DNA from: Opitutaceae bacterium
GTDB taxonomy: Bacteria; Verrucomicrobiota; Verrucomicrobiia; Opitutales; Opitutaceae
Length of the DNA: 5,776 bases
Direction: 5' to 3'
NCBI GenBank assembly: GCA_003168315.1
Contig: PMSP01000074.1
Span: forward strand, 1,726-7,501
In this document: piece by piece, positions 1 to 4,749 of the stretch
How positions within the stretch are numbered: the first letter of the stretch is position 1
Layout of the letters: each line of letters begins with the position of its first letter
Made by a program: the position numbers and the translations under genes
The notes under the pieces: generated by a model
Database searches by the model: none
What the model saw: the letters and a program-made list of their open reading frames with translations, nothing else
What the model was told of the DNA's origin: nothing

Positions 1-149
1 CGGCCGCGCTGGCGCCGGGCTGGGGCGGCCTGGTTGTCTTTGAGATGCCGGGCGGCGAGACGCTCGAGCCCGAGGGCTGGGTGTCCGTGAAGCGCCTCGG
101 CCGCGGCGCCCGCCAGCCGAGCGTCGCCTTCTTCAAGATCGCCTCCTGA
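1..149 (+). CDS. 3' end of a gene, possibly 16S rRNA methyltransferase RsmD (partial)
   Basis: An open frame enters from the left edge (first full codon at base 3) and stops at TGA 147-149, giving 48 C-terminal residues. The visible tail has a hydrophobic strand (GGLVVFEMP), then GWVSVKRLGRGARQPSVAFF. That layout of strand, short acidic linker, basic R-x-G turn and final strand is what I expect at the C-terminus of RsmD-type Rossmann methyltransferases, which make m2G966 in 16S rRNA. No catalytic motif lies inside the window, so the assignment is tentative; another SAM-dependent methyltransferase or an unrelated protein is possible. Codon composition is strongly GC-rich like its neighbours. 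The gene converges on rsmE with a single base between the two stop codons. Confidence 0.5.
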   Translation, partial: AALAPGWGGLVVFEMPGGETLEPEGWVSVKRLGRGARQPSVAFFKIAS

Positions 150-150
150 C

Positions 151-855
151 CTACGTCGCGGCCTTGGCGACAGAGAGCGCGGCGACGACGGCCGTCTCGG
201 TCCGCAGGACGCGGGCGCCGAGGTGCGCCAGACTGAAGCCCGCGCCGCGCAGGAGATCGCGCTCGGACGCCGACCAGCCCCGCTCGGGCCCGAAGGCGAG
301 CACGAGCGGCCGCCCGAGCCCGGCGGGCGAAAGGCGCCGGGGCGCCTCGTAGTTGTCGAGGGCGACGCGCGTTGAGCCCGGGGGGACCGCCGCCACCGCC
401 TCGGCGAGGCCCGCGGCATGGAGGACCTCCGGGATCCTCGTGTCGAAGGCCTGCGCCGCGCCATCAAGGAGGTGCCTGCGCCATTCGGGCGTCCTCCAGA
501 GCACGCTCGAGGCATAGCCCGGCTCGCCCTTCTCCGAGCGAAAGAAACGAATCGAGGCCACGCCGAGGGATGTCGCCTCGTTCAGGATCTTGCGGGCGGT
601 CTGGGGGCGCGGGAGCGCGAGGAGCAGGTGGACCGGGTCCGCCGCCGGTGGCTCCGACGCTTCAACGAACCGGAACGCGAGGGCATCGGCGCGGATCTCA
701 ACGAGGGTTCCCTTTCCCAACGCCCCGTTGACGATCCCCGCGTCAAAGGGATCGCCCTCCCGGCGCCGCAGGATCCCGAGGATGTGGAGCGCGCGCGGGT
801 CCGCGCGCGCAAGGGGCTTTCCGATTTCCTCCGGCTCGAAGAGTATGAGGTTCAC
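151..855 (-). CDS. rsmE: 16S rRNA (uracil-1498-N3)-methyltransferase RsmE
   Basis: The 234-residue protein matches the RsmE family in length and layout. RsmE methylates N3 of U1498 in 16S rRNA of the small subunit, using SAM in the cytoplasm. An N-terminal PUA-like part (about 1-70) carries the HILGILRRREGD element. The SPOUT methyltransferase part follows: ARKILNEATSLGV at 87-99, RIPEV near 140-144, and the trefoil-knot SAM site formed by LAFGPERGWSASE (186-198) and LGARVLRTETAV (212-223). The family motif is usually GPEGG; here the second glycine of the GG pair is retained and the first is Arg192. The start is GTG (bases 853-855 read on the minus strand). No Shine-Dalgarno sequence precedes it, and the start fits the usual N-terminus. 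It lies 29 bases downstream of the aldo/keto reductase and is probably co-transcribed with it. Confidence 0.9.
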   Translation of the reverse strand: MNLILFEPEEIGKPLARADPRALHILGILRRREGDPFDAGIVNGALGKGTLVEIRADALAFRFVEASEPPAADPVHLLLALPRPQTARKILNEATSLGVASIRFFRSEKGEPGYASSVLWRTPEWRRHLLDGAAQAFDTRIPEVLHAAGLAEAVAAVPPGSTRVALDNYEAPRRLSPAGLGRPLVLAFGPERGWSASERDLLRGAGFSLAHLGARVLRTETAVVAALSVAKAAT

Positions 856-884
856 CGGTCGGGGCGTTCGCCCGCGCAGCGGGC
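856..884 (-). other. Intergenic inverted repeats between the aldo/keto reductase gene and rsmE
   Basis: The 29-base gap holds two overlapping GC-rich hairpins that cannot form together. One has arms GCCCGC (870-875) and GCGGGC (879-884) around a GCA loop. The other has arms GGGCG (862-866) and CGCCC (869-873). No T-tract follows on the minus strand, so an intrinsic terminator is unlikely. It could modulate rsmE translation or transcript stability, or simply reflect high GC. Confidence 0.35.
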
Positions 885-1877
885 CTAGGACAATGCCCCG
901 TCGATCGAGGCCAGTTCCTCAGTACTGAACGCGAGGTTCTTGAGCGCCCCCAGGTTCTCGTCGATCTGCGACGTCTTGCTGGCGCCGATCAGGGCCGAGG
1001 TTATCGCGGGCTGCCGCAAGACCCACGCGAGCGACATCTGGGCGAGCGACTGGCCGCGCCCCCTGGCGATGGCGTCCAGCTTTCGGATCTTCCCCAGCTT
1101 GTCTTCGGCGACGCTCTCGGGCTTCAGGAAGCGGGGGTCGTGGGACGCCCTTGAGTCGGAGGGGATCCCGTTCAGGTAGCGGCTGGTCAGCATGCCCTGC
1201 GCGAGCGGGCAGAAGGCGATGCCGCCTATGCCCTCCCGCACGAGGGCGTCGAGGAGCGCCTTCTCGGGCCCGCGGTCCAGCATGTTGTAGCGCGGCTGGT
1301 GGATGAGGCACGGAGTCCCGAGGTCCCTCAGTATCGTTGACGCCCGCTCCGTCTGCGCGGCGTCGTAGTTCGAGATGCCGACATAGAGGGCCTTGCCCGA
1401 GCGGACCGCATGGGCGAGGGCCCCCATCGTCTCCTCGAGCGGCGTCTCGGGGTCGGGCCTGTGGCTGTAGAAGATGTCGACATAGTCGAGCCCGAGGCGT
1501 TTCAGGCTCTGGTCCAGGCTCGCGAGGAGGTACTTGCGGGAGCCGAAGTTCCCGTAGGGTCCCTCCCACATGTCGTAGCCCGCCTTGGTCGAGATGATGA
1601 GCTCGTCGCGGTACGCCGTCAGCTCCTCCCGGAATATGTACCGGAAGGTGGTCTCCGCCGAGCCGGGCGGCGGCCCGTAGTTGTTGGCGAGGTCGAAGTG
1701 CGTGATCCCCTGGTCGAACGCACGGAGGACGAGCGAGCGGCTGTTCGGGAAGTTGTCGATGCCCCCGAAGTTGTGCCAGAGCCCCAGGGACAGGAGGGGC
1801 AGCTTCAGGCCGCTTCGGCCGCAGCGCCGGTAGAGGGCGGGATTCGAGTACCTTTCAGGGGAGGGAACGTGGCTCAT
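885..1877 (-). CDS. gpr: YghZ-type aldo/keto reductase (L-glyceraldehyde 3-phosphate reductase family)
   Basis: The 330-residue protein follows E. coli YghZ (AKR14 family) over nearly its full length. The family reduces L-glyceraldehyde 3-phosphate and other toxic aldehydes such as methylglyoxal with NADPH in the cytoplasm. Hallmarks are LPLLSLGLWHNFG (27-38), THFDLANNYGPPPGSAE (59-75), ELIISTKAGYDMW (92-104), KYLLASLDQSLKRLGLDYVD (115-134) and YVGISNYD (165-172). The catalytic tetrad is readable as Asp62, Tyr67, Lys98 and His139. The C-terminal ALIGASKTSQIDENLGAL (295-312) is the nucleotide-phosphate clamp. E. coli YghZ is slightly longer because of a C-terminal tail absent here. The ATG start (1875-1877) gives the expected N-terminus (PERY, then YRRCGRSGLKLP) but has no clear Shine-Dalgarno sequence. 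The exact physiological substrate is inferred from the family. Confidence 0.9.
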   Translation of the reverse strand: MSHVPSPERYSNPALYRRCGRSGLKLPLLSLGLWHNFGGIDNFPNSRSLVLRAFDQGITHFDLANNYGPPPGSAETTFRYIFREELTAYRDELIISTKAGYDMWEGPYGNFGSRKYLLASLDQSLKRLGLDYVDIFYSHRPDPETPLEETMGALAHAVRSGKALYVGISNYDAAQTERASTILRDLGTPCLIHQPRYNMLDRGPEKALLDALVREGIGGIAFCPLAQGMLTSRYLNGIPSDSRASHDPRFLKPESVAEDKLGKIRKLDAIARGRGQSLAQMSLAWVLRQPAITSALIGASKTSQIDENLGALKNLAFSTEELASIDGALS

Positions 1878-1999
1878 GGGTCGTTGGGAAAGGGATGGTA
1901 GGCGGCGGGGGCGTCGGCAAATGCAATCTGATCCGGGGCGTCGCGGCGGGGCCTGGGTGGGTGGAGGATAAGGCCTGATGGATTATCATTGGGGGGCAA

Positions 2000-2021
2000 T
2001 CGGTGGAATGTTCGCCACCGA
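2000..2021. repeat. Perfect 7-bp inverted repeat (hairpin)
   Basis: Arms TCGGTGG (2000-2006) and CCACCGA (2015-2021) enclose an 8-base loop. There is no T-run on either side, so it does not look like an intrinsic terminator. It lies just beyond the GATAAT that might serve the divergent aldo/keto reductase gene, so an operator or a transcript hairpin are both possible. Confidence 0.4.
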
Positions 2022-2175
2022 ATAGAGATCAACCCCGCCGGCTATCGCGGACAAGAGCTCATGAAACACAGGGAAACGCTCGTGGCTCTCGTCGCATCCG
2101 CGTTCAGGCGTCGGCGAGTCAAGCGGAGTCGCGCTCGTCGAAGCCTACGCTGCGCCCTGAGACGTGACGGCAGGC

Positions 2176-2209
2176 TTGACGGTCCTAACCGTCGGGGGAA
2201 ACATTCCCC
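2176..2209 (+). promoter_or_regulatory. Candidate tRNA-Gly promoter overlapped by two abutting hairpins
   Basis: TTGACG (2176-2181) is a 5/6 match to a -35 box. After 17 bases AAACAT (2199-2204) is a poor -10 match (3/6), but it would place +1 about eight bases before the tRNA. The same DNA contains GACGGT (2178-2183)/ACCGTC (2188-2193) with a CCTA loop, directly followed by GGGGAA (2195-2200)/TTCCCC (2204-2209) with an ACA loop. Both stems are perfect. They may instead be transcript structures from an upstream RNA, since TCTT follows the second. Confidence 0.3.
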
Positions 2210-2219
2210 TCTTATGGAC

Positions 2220-2293
2220 GCGGTCGTAGTTTAGGGGTAAAACTCCTGCCTTCCAAGCAGGTATCCCGAGTTCGATTCTCGGCGACCGCACCA
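2220..2293 (+). tRNA. tRNA-Gly (anticodon UCC)
   Basis: A complete cloverleaf can be drawn. The acceptor stem pairs GCGGTCG (2220-2226) with CGACCGC (2283-2289), all seven pairs Watson-Crick. The D stem is GTTT/AAAC. The anticodon stem is CCTGC (2245-2249)/GCAGG (2257-2261), with loop CTTCCAA and anticodon TCC at 2252-2254. The T stem is CCGAG (2266-2270)/CTCGG (2278-2282) with loop TTCGATT. The discriminator is A2290 and the CCA end is encoded (2291-2293). It reads GGA, and GGG by wobble. No clear terminator follows; the convergent toxin gene ends 45 bases downstream. The T-arm sequence recurs at 3074-3085. Confidence 0.97.
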
Positions 2294-2338
2294 TATGTTG
2301 GGGCGACACCACGGCCTCCCCGAGGTTTCAGCGCCCGG
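2294..2338. other. Short spacer between tRNA-Gly and the toxin stop codon
   Basis: The 45 bases between the convergent tRNA and toxin genes contain only a weak stem (CCTC/GAGG around CCC, near 2313-2323). A run of five T lies just inside the toxin gene (2342-2346). This could serve as a poor terminator for the tRNA, but the stem is too short to call. Confidence 0.3.
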
Positions 2339-2635
2339 CTACTTTTTCTCGTGTCGAAGTCGATTCAAGACTTCCCGTTCGAAGAGATGGTAGACCAAGC
2401 TGCGAGTTTCGGCAAAAACGCATTCAATCACTTTTCCAGGAAGATAACGGTATAGGACCCGATATCCGCCGATTCGCAGGCGATGGTAGCCAGCCAGTTT
2501 TTCCTTAAGGGCGGTGCAATCGCCCTTTTCAGTTTCCAGGCCGCGCAGTCCCGACCCGATTTGTTTCCGGGAATCCGGCGCCAGGGTGTCGATGAATGCC
2601 TTTATCTGCTCCCGCACCTCAACCTTATATTTCAT
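2339..2635 (-). CDS. RelE/ParE-superfamily toxin of a type II toxin-antitoxin pair
   Basis: This 98-residue basic protein has the RelE-fold signature. A predicted N-terminal helix (VREQIKAFIDTLAPDSRKQI) is followed by LKEKLAGYHRLRIGGYRVLYRYLPGKVIECVFAETRSLVY, the beta-sheet core with its conserved L-x-G-x-x-R-L-R-I-G-x-Y-R-V-L-Y pattern (from Leu47), Arg78 and Tyr82. Toxins of this fold are usually ribosome-dependent mRNA endonucleases (RelE branch) or gyrase poisons (ParE branch). The positively charged C-terminus with Arg and Tyr favours the RelE branch, but I cannot decide. Its ATG overlaps the antitoxin stop by four bases (ATGA, 2632-2635), so translation is probably coupled; no separate ribosome binding site is seen. 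GC content is much lower than in the flanking genes. The frame looks intact. Confidence 0.85.
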   Translation of the reverse strand: MKYKVEVREQIKAFIDTLAPDSRKQIGSGLRGLETEKGDCTALKEKLAGYHRLRIGGYRVLYRYLPGKVIECVFAETRSLVYHLFEREVLNRLRHEKK

Positions 2636-2880
2636 TCACCAAGTTCATCGATCGAGTAAACACGGCCTCGCCCCGCCTCGGCATCGGCAATGGCCTTCAT
2701 TGCGGCGGGATTGGCAAGAATCTCGGCGGTTTCGATCAAGGCCGAAAGGTCTTCCGCGCCCATCACGTAGGCCACGGCCTTTTCGTGGCGGGTGATTGTA
2801 GCCATGCCGCCACTTTCGGCCTCTCGAACAAGGCTGGGGAATTGGCTCTGCGCCTCCTTGATGCTGTACGTACTTTTCAT
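2632..2880 (-). CDS. Phd/YefM-family antitoxin
   Basis: I start this gene at the ATG at 2878-2880, giving 82 residues. The N-terminal part, YSIKEAQSQFPSLVREAESG (5-24) followed by ITRHEKAVAYVM, is the Phd/YefM DNA-binding and dimerisation fold. The C-terminal part (about 50-82, acidic, ending in YSIDELGE) would be the disordered toxin-neutralising tail. The protein should bind the cognate RelE/ParE-type toxin encoded immediately downstream and, with it, repress the operon from the palindrome at 2894-2912. A longer reading starting at 3042 is possible on paper. It would put the promoter and operator inside the coding region and adds no family-like sequence, so I reject it. AAGG nine bases before the ATG is a weak ribosome binding site. 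Confidence 0.88.
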   Translation of the reverse strand: MKSTYSIKEAQSQFPSLVREAESGGMATITRHEKAVAYVMGAEDLSALIETAEILANPAAMKAIADAEAGRGRVYSIDELGE

Positions 2881-2893
2881 GCAATTAAGCCTT

Positions 2894-2915
2894 ACAATGC
2901 GATGTGCATTGTCAA
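2894..2915 (-). promoter_or_regulatory. Toxin-antitoxin promoter and palindromic operator
   Basis: Reading the minus strand, a perfect -35 box TTGACA (2910-2915) overlaps a perfect inverted repeat with arms ACAATGC (2906-2912) and GCATTGT (2894-2900) around a five-base centre. No strong -10 box is seen; TAAGGC after 15 bases is the nearest at an acceptable spacing. The repeat lies 14 bases before the antitoxin ATG, where autoregulatory operators of Phd/YefM-RelE operons normally sit. Binding by the antitoxin or the complex is inferred. Confidence 0.7.
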
Positions 2916-2994
2916 GGAGCCGTCGGAAAATTCCTGCCTGATTCCTGCCAACTTTGGTGCCGCTCGGTGCAAAACTCTTGCCGCGTTGTGCAAC

Positions 2995-3022
2995 CTCCAA
3001 TGAGGGAGAAGATTCATTGGAG
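2995..3022. repeat. Perfect 9-bp inverted repeat
   Basis: Arms CTCCAATGA (2995-3003) and TCATTGGAG (3014-3022) enclose ten bases, and a G-T pair can extend the stem inward. No T-run follows on either strand. It is about 115 bases upstream of the antitoxin start, so it could be a second regulatory site, or the end of a small mobile element. Confidence 0.5.
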
Positions 3023-3068
3023 TGGCCGATGTTGTTGACCAAAAGGGTACTTGCGGGAAGGACGGGCG

Positions 3069-3090
3069 CCGGATTCGATTCTCGGTGGCC
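3069..3090 (+). other. tRNA/tmRNA 3'-end-like fragment (possible attachment-site remnant)
   Basis: Bases 3074-3085 (TTCGATTCTCGG) are identical to the T-loop and 3' T-stem of the tRNA-Gly at 2271-2282. The local arms CCGGA and CTCGG still form three Watson-Crick pairs and one G-T pair around a TTCGATT loop, followed by TGGCCCC where an acceptor strand would be. No full cloverleaf can be drawn, so this is at best a degenerate fragment. A 12-base repeat within a window this size can arise by chance; only its T-arm identity and its position make it notable. Confidence 0.3.
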
Positions 3091-3163
3091 CCGACAATTG
3101 GGTCATGAAAGGCGAGCCCCAGCCTGAACCTGCTTCCATGTTTGATCTCATTCGAGGCCGCAA

Positions 3164-3192
3164 ACTCGGCCAAAGCAACGCTTAGGCCGAGT
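3164..3192. repeat. Near-perfect 29-base palindrome (long hairpin)
   Basis: Outer arms ACTCGGCC (3164-3171) and GGCCGAGT (3185-3192) are perfect complements. After a single A-A mismatch, inner arms AAGC (3173-3176) and GCTT (3180-3183) close on a three-base AAC loop. This makes 12 base pairs with one mismatch. TTTT occurs only 14 bases beyond the 3' arm, so it is not a classic terminator. It lies 15 bases upstream of weak promoter-like boxes reading toward gspF, which would suit a repressor operator. Confidence 0.55.
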
Positions 3193-3207
3193 CAGGCCTC
3201 GCCCATT

Positions 3208-3237
3208 TTGAGGGAACGCGCTGGTTTTGGATATAGC
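3208..3237 (+). promoter_or_regulatory. Candidate promoter reading toward gspF
   Basis: TTGAGG (3208-3213, 4/6 to -35) and TATAGC (3232-3237, 4/6 to -10) are 18 bases apart. An alternative lies further down: TTCCCG (3305-3310) and GATAAT (3327-3332) with 16 bases between. Either would leave a leader of roughly 150-250 bases containing the terminator-like hairpin at 3396-3430. Both are weak matches. Confidence 0.22.
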
Positions 3238-3395
3238 GTTTGACTGTGTGGAGATTGGCGCCCCCGCAGGATCCGGCGTAGTAGGAGGGCCTCCGGGCCT
3301 GAGATTCCCGCCCGGTTCCCGCCGGCGATAATGAGGTTCCTTGCGCCTCCGTGCCCCCGCCTGCAACCTGATCAGGAGAAGGACCCCCATCAAAT

Positions 3396-3430
3396 GCCTC
3401 TCCCTGAGGGGCTTCCTTTACGGTTTTTTC
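3396..3430 (+). terminator. Terminator-like hairpin upstream of gspF
   Basis: Arms GCCTCTC (3396-3402) and GAGGGGC (3406-3412) pair fully, with one T-G wobble, around a CCT loop. The stem is followed by a T-rich stretch (3413-3429) that ends in six T. The T-run is interrupted, so efficiency is uncertain. No plus-strand gene lies immediately upstream, so it would either end a non-coding or tRNA read-through transcript, or act as an attenuator in a gspF leader. Confidence 0.45.
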
Positions 3431-3492
3431 ATGGGTAAAGTCCGCTGCAAAAGGGTATTGCGGGGCGGCGTGCACCCTGTTTTAAGCATCTC

Positions 3493-4671
3493 ATGGCAAT
3501 TTTCTCCTCAGCCTCTACGGCCGCCGCCTCAACCCCGCGCTTGGTGGGCAAGAAGCCGGGCGGCGACGTGCTCCAGGCGCAGGCCCTTGCCAAGCAGAAG
3601 TCGCTCGAGAAGGGCGCCAAGAAATACAAGCTTCCCCTGGGCGAGCTGACGATGTTCACGCAGCAGCTGGCGTCGCTCCTCGTGGCCGGCCTGCCGCTCG
3701 TGCAGTGCCTCGAGGCCCTGCAGGACCAGACGGAGGACCCGCGCTTCCGGATCATCATCCGCGACGTCCGCCTCGACATCTCCCAGGGCAACTCGTTTTC
3801 GTCCTCGGTTAAGAAGTTCCCGAGGGCCTTCCCGACGCTCTTCATCTCGATGGTCGAGGCCGGCGAGGCGAGCGGCGGCTTGGCCGAGATCCTCGGCAAG
3901 GTCGCAGGCTACTTCGAGGCCACGGTCAAGCTGACGAAGAAGGTCAAGTCGGCGATGGCCTACCCGATCGGCGTCATCTCGCTCGCGGTCGTGCTCGTCA
4001 ACGTCCTCCTCATCTTCGTCATCCCCGTCTTCGCGGCCATGTTCGCGGACTTCGGCGCAAAGCTGCCGGTCCCGACCCAGGTCCTGATCGACGTCAGCCA
4101 TTTCATGGGCAAGTTCTGGTGGCTGATCGCCATCGTGGTCTACGGGGCCTACTGGCTCATGGCCCGGTTCGTCGCGACGCCCAAGGGCCGCCGCCTGAAG
4201 GACCAGGCCCTGGTCCGCGCCCCCATCTTCGGCAACCTGGTCCACAAGATCGCGCTGTCGCGGTTCTGCCGGACGTACGCGACCCTGATCCGCTCCGGCG
4301 TCCCCATCCTGCGCACGCTCGAGATCGTGGCCTCCGCGAGCAACAAGGTCCAGATCGAGGACGCCTGCGTCGAGATCTCCAAGCACGTCAGCCAGGGCGG
4401 CCAGGTCTCCGAGATCCTCGCCTCCAACGAATTCTTCCCGCCGATGATGAAGCACATGGTCAAGGCGGGCGAGGCGACCGGCAACGTCGACGGGATGATG
4501 AACAAGATCGCCGACTTCTACGACGTCGAGTGCGATGCCACGGTCAGCGCCCTCACGTCCCTGATCGAGCCCCTCCTCATCGTCTTCCTCGGCATCATCG
4601 TGGGCGGCATCGTCATGGCGATGTTCCTGCCGATCTTCCAGCTCGGCGCCGTCGCCGGCGGAATGGGCTGA
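3493..4671 (+). CDS. PilC/GspF-type inner-membrane platform protein (type IV pilus or type II secretion)
   Basis: The 392-residue protein has two T2SSF domains. This polytopic platform sits in the inner membrane and couples the assembly ATPase to pilin or pseudopilin polymerisation. Domain one (about 51-175) carries FTQQLASLLVAGLPLVQCLEAL and MVEAGEASGGLAEIL. Domain two (about 255-380) carries FCRTYATLIRSGVPILRTLEIV and MVKAGEATGNVDGMM. Likely membrane segments are at 158-185, 208-226 and 357-381. The usual family N-terminus (a YxYKA beta segment) is missing; residues 1-45 are instead an Ala/Ser/Lys-rich, probably disordered tail. I chose the ATG at 3493, as nothing before it is better, but there is no Shine-Dalgarno sequence. 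The sequence does not separate PilC from GspF. A response-regulator gene follows after 78 bases. Confidence 0.9.
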   Translation: MAIFSSASTAAASTPRLVGKKPGGDVLQAQALAKQKSLEKGAKKYKLPLGELTMFTQQLASLLVAGLPLVQCLEALQDQTEDPRFRIIIRDVRLDISQGNSFSSSVKKFPRAFPTLFISMVEAGEASGGLAEILGKVAGYFEATVKLTKKVKSAMAYPIGVISLAVVLVNVLLIFVIPVFAAMFADFGAKLPVPTQVLIDVSHFMGKFWWLIAIVVYGAYWLMARFVATPKGRRLKDQALVRAPIFGNLVHKIALSRFCRTYATLIRSGVPILRTLEIVASASNKVQIEDACVEISKHVSQGGQVSEILASNEFFPPMMKHMVKAGEATGNVDGMMNKIADFYDVECDATVSALTSLIEPLLIVFLGIIVGGIVMAMFLPIFQLGAVAGGMG

Positions 4672-4749
4672 TCCTCGCCCGCGCCCGGCACCGGGCGTGG
4701 TTGACTTGGCGCGCACCACGGGGGACTCTCTACCCTCCACGATTCAGCC
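4672..4749 (+). promoter_or_regulatory. Intergenic hairpin and -35-like box before the response regulator
   Basis: A GC-rich hairpin with arms CGCCCG (4682-4687) and CGGGCG (4692-4697) lies 10 bases after the gspF stop. It has no T-tract, so full termination is unlikely. TTGACT (4701-4706) is a 5/6 match to a -35 box, but no convincing -10 follows at 16-18 bases. The downstream gene may have its own promoter or be read through from gspF. No Shine-Dalgarno sequence precedes its ATG. Confidence 0.3.

Larger units (their letters stand above)
1878..2219. other. Gene-free region between gpr and tRNA-Gly
   Basis: I see no convincing protein gene in these 342 bases. An open frame from 1989 runs into the tRNA and is rejected. 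On the minus strand, GATAAT (reading 1982-1987) resembles a -10 box for the aldo/keto reductase gene, about 105 bases before its ATG, but no good -35 box accompanies it. A hairpin with arms TCGGTGG (2000-2006) and CCACCGA (2015-2021) lies in the middle. Two further hairpins abut each other just before the tRNA and are listed separately. The stretch 2040-2170 shows nothing recognisable. Confidence 0.6.
2881..3492. other. Gene-free region between the toxin-antitoxin operon and gspF
   Basis: No open frame in these 612 bases has recognisable protein character. The left end is AT-richer: 29 G+C of 60 in 2881-2940. It holds the toxin-antitoxin promoter, then a 9-bp inverted repeat (2995-3022), a tRNA-like T-arm fragment (3069-3090), a 29-base near-perfect palindrome (3164-3192), weak plus-strand promoter-like boxes (TTGAGG 3208-3213 with TATAGC 3232-3237; GATAAT 3327-3332), a 10-bp palindrome CCTGATCAGG (3367-3376) and a terminator-like hairpin (3396-3430). 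It could be a scarred insertion site, a regulatory leader, or both. Confidence 0.6.

Noticed and set aside
862..884. Intrinsic terminator between gpr and rsmE
   Set aside because: The hairpins are strong but no T-tract follows on the minus strand, so they are listed only as inverted repeats.
1989..2234. 81-residue plus-strand open frame
   Set aside because: It runs into the tRNA-Gly gene, is Arg-rich without motifs, and starts with a TTG lacking a ribosome binding site.
2632..3042. Antitoxin reading extended to a start at 3042
   Set aside because: The extra 54 residues have no family similarity and span the -35 box, operator palindrome and part of the 9-bp inverted repeat; the Phd/YefM fold begins right after the ATG at 2880.
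2892..3173. Minus-strand frame across the tRNA-like fragment
   Set aside because: It covers the toxin-antitoxin operator and the palindromes and has no protein-like motif; it looks like a chance frame.
3305..3323. Short tandem repeat (TTCCCGCC twice, 11-base period)
   Set aside because: Only two imperfect units in GC-rich DNA; no further copies, so chance is sufficient.
3148..3475. Overlapping minus-strand frames (81 and 97 residues) before gspF
   Set aside because: Two frames compete over the same DNA, neither has domain character, and both cross the hairpins at 3164-3192 or 3396-3430.
4701..4736. Full promoter for the response regulator (TTGACT with TACCCT)
   Set aside because: The two boxes are 24 bases apart, too far for a standard promoter, and no sigma-54 -24/-12 pair is visible.
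3529..4740. 403-residue minus-strand open frame opposite gspF
   Set aside because: It is rich in Asp, Glu, Arg, Leu and Gly with no domain, as expected for the antisense of a GC-rich gene. The plus strand carries clear T2SSF motifs.
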